A DNA stretch of 64,000 nucleotides. Source: Eutypa lata. Lineage: Eukaryota; Ascomycota; Sordariomycetes; Xylariales; Diatrypaceae. The translations under genes and the position numbers were made by a program. The stretch covers positions 248,001 through 312,000 of the forward strand of contig JAKULF010000018.1 in assembly GCA_022661535.1 (NCBI GenBank). Reading direction: 5' to 3'. Each line of letters begins with the position of its first letter. Within the stretch, counting starts at the first letter, position 1. Positions 62,544 to 64,000 of the stretch are shown piece after piece. The notes beneath the pieces are model-generated. The model did not search any database. It had not been told where the DNA came from and saw only the letters and a list, made by a program, of their open reading frames with translations.

Positions 62544-64000
62544 GATTGATTAGTGGTGCTGATATTGTGTTTCTGACCGGTTGTTCTATCTCATCGTAAT
62601 TTAGAGAGGATGAAACCTTTGATGTACTAGAGCTATAAGAACATTAGTTTATGGTCAGCTGTGCGTTTGTTGTTTGTGTCCTGGTATAAGAAGCTACCCC
62701 TTGCTTGTGAGGTTAATCTCTGGACAATGAAACCGAAACGAGCTCGAAAATGACATGATATATCATGTTTACGTATCCTAGCGTTGCTCTTCAACGACTT
62801 GGCGGCTTTACATGCACATTGCTATCTCTAGTGTAGACAGCAGTAGCTGGCCAATCACTATGACAATACATATCAGCGTATGCGAACGATAAAAAGGAAT
62901 GCGATCTAACAAGTGCCTACTAGGAGCCGCAGTGACTGGAACACTACATATATCTGTGTGTAAGATTCGATACAAGTATCTCAATATTTTCATACTCGTA
63001 TCATGTTGCAGGGTATAGATGAACAGCAAGGAGAAACCCGAAAAGCTTTCAAGGACAAGGTGTGTATGGTGATCTTCAAACCTGCTCATTTCCGGCCAAG
63101 AAAGACTTTGGACTCGACTATTTCTAACTAGGTGAGTTCCTTTTTTTTTCTTCTTCTTCTTTTTGCCACATTCTGCTCACCTCAACAAACGTTGATATCA
63201 CATGATAATGGTCAATGAGGATAGCAATTAACTACGTTGCACTGCATTCCATCTTCGTGCATATAGCGAATTAGGTGTAGCATTGATTCTCACGCAACCA
63301 ACGTGGCTGTATATATTAGGCTGATAGATGTAACGTAATGGCTTTTCTATGAATGCTGACAACTTTTGATATCTAAAGACACAAGAGTACGCGTTCCAAG
63401 GGATACGCATAATAGACCTCTATCATAAAATTTAGCGTGCATATCCTCAACAGATAACGGTGGCTGACAGTCATGCTATGTAGTCTTAGGCTACCAGAGT
63501 ATAGAACCGTCGATAGGTAGACGGATGTGAGCGGAAGAGACTACTAGCCTCATAGGCGCCACTATGTGTTGACCCCCGCCCTGGAGCTATTCACCGTCGA
63601 TGTAACGTCCACAGCGGTTCCCGACCCGACCGGGACAGGCAAAAAGTCTATACCAGTTCTCGATAACACCTACTCTAGGTATGAACAGCGAGCCCCCGAC
63701 CTCCTTCGAGATTCGGGCAAGCATAACGAGTTTGTGTGACATGCACCCCCCCACTCAACTATCTGGGAATATATGCAGCCCAACCCTGATTGCGGTGCCG
63801 ATCATCCTAGAAAGAAAGAAAGAAAAAAAACAAGGTGAGAAGCACGGAATCGCATGCACACGTCGGTGTTGGGTATTGTACCTAGCCGGAGCTTACATAT
63901 GCCAACCCTTACTTATCAGATGTGGCTACTTGTGATTGGTATTCCCCGACCACCGTTTGTGGTGCGTGGGACGGCCGGGCCCTGACAGCTCTCTTGCCCT
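62544..64000. other. intergenic to window end, no gene seen
   Basis: No supported gene. The open frame at 63681-63935 has no recognisable features. Confidence 0.55.

Noticed and set aside
63681..63935. 84-codon frame near the window end
   Set aside because: No motif, poly-Lys from an A-run, and no homologue recognised.
1..64000. Secondary-metabolite cluster or CRISPR array
   Set aside because: The hydrolase, oxygenase, SDR and Zn2Cys6 genes are scattered among housekeeping genes and no backbone synthase is present. No regularly spaced repeats occur, and the organism is a eukaryote.

Overview
The window looks like the nuclear genome of a filamentous ascomycete (Pezizomycotina, probably Sordariomycetes). 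Genes carry short introns, mostly 46-80 nt, with GT..AG ends and CTAAC/CTGAC-type branch points. It holds fungus-specific families (HET domain, STAND-type N-terminal domain, Zn2Cys6 regulator, Som1/Flo8, fungal Tom6), a DNA transposon reduced to almost pure A+T in the manner of repeat-induced point mutation (RIP), and long intergenic tracts rich in TACCTACC-type motifs. I spliced genes by eye. For every intact gene the exon lengths sum to a multiple of three.

Layout. 0.2-15 kb is accessory: a DUF2235 protein, a broken 2-oxoglutarate oxygenase gene, a secreted alginate-lyase-like protein, an alpha/beta hydrolase, a Zn2Cys6 regulator with one in-frame TAG, and two tandem paralogues of an uncharacterised (DUF3632-like) family, the second broken. 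15.8-34.5 kb is largely housekeeping: BET3 (TRAPP) divergent from a U5 snRNP 40 kDa WD40 protein, a two-helix membrane protein, the seven-knuckle protein GIS2, a conserved acidic protein of unknown function, and Tom6. 35.8-46.3 kb is accessory again: a STAND-type N-terminal-domain protein, a third DUF3632-like gene, a HET-domain gene, then the RIP-mutated transposon. 50.7-53.5 kb carries the Som1/Flo8-type regulator with a very long upstream region. 56.7 kb has an intron-bearing tRNA-Glu(CTC). 58-62.5 kb has a decayed DUF3433-like membrane-protein gene and an SDR oxidoreductase.

Genes working together. No biosynthetic gene cluster is evident. The 35.8-42.4 kb group resembles fungal self/non-self-recognition neighbourhoods, by inference only. 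The most interesting theme is that three accessory genes are interrupted by TAG codons in otherwise coherent frames. In the oxygenase gene the TAG sits at an expected Trp, and a splice donor there reads ATAAGT where GTAAGT is expected. Both changes are G-to-A and fit RIP of the bottom strand. Both are also changes that A-to-I RNA editing, known from sexual stages of Sordariomycetes, could reverse in RNA.
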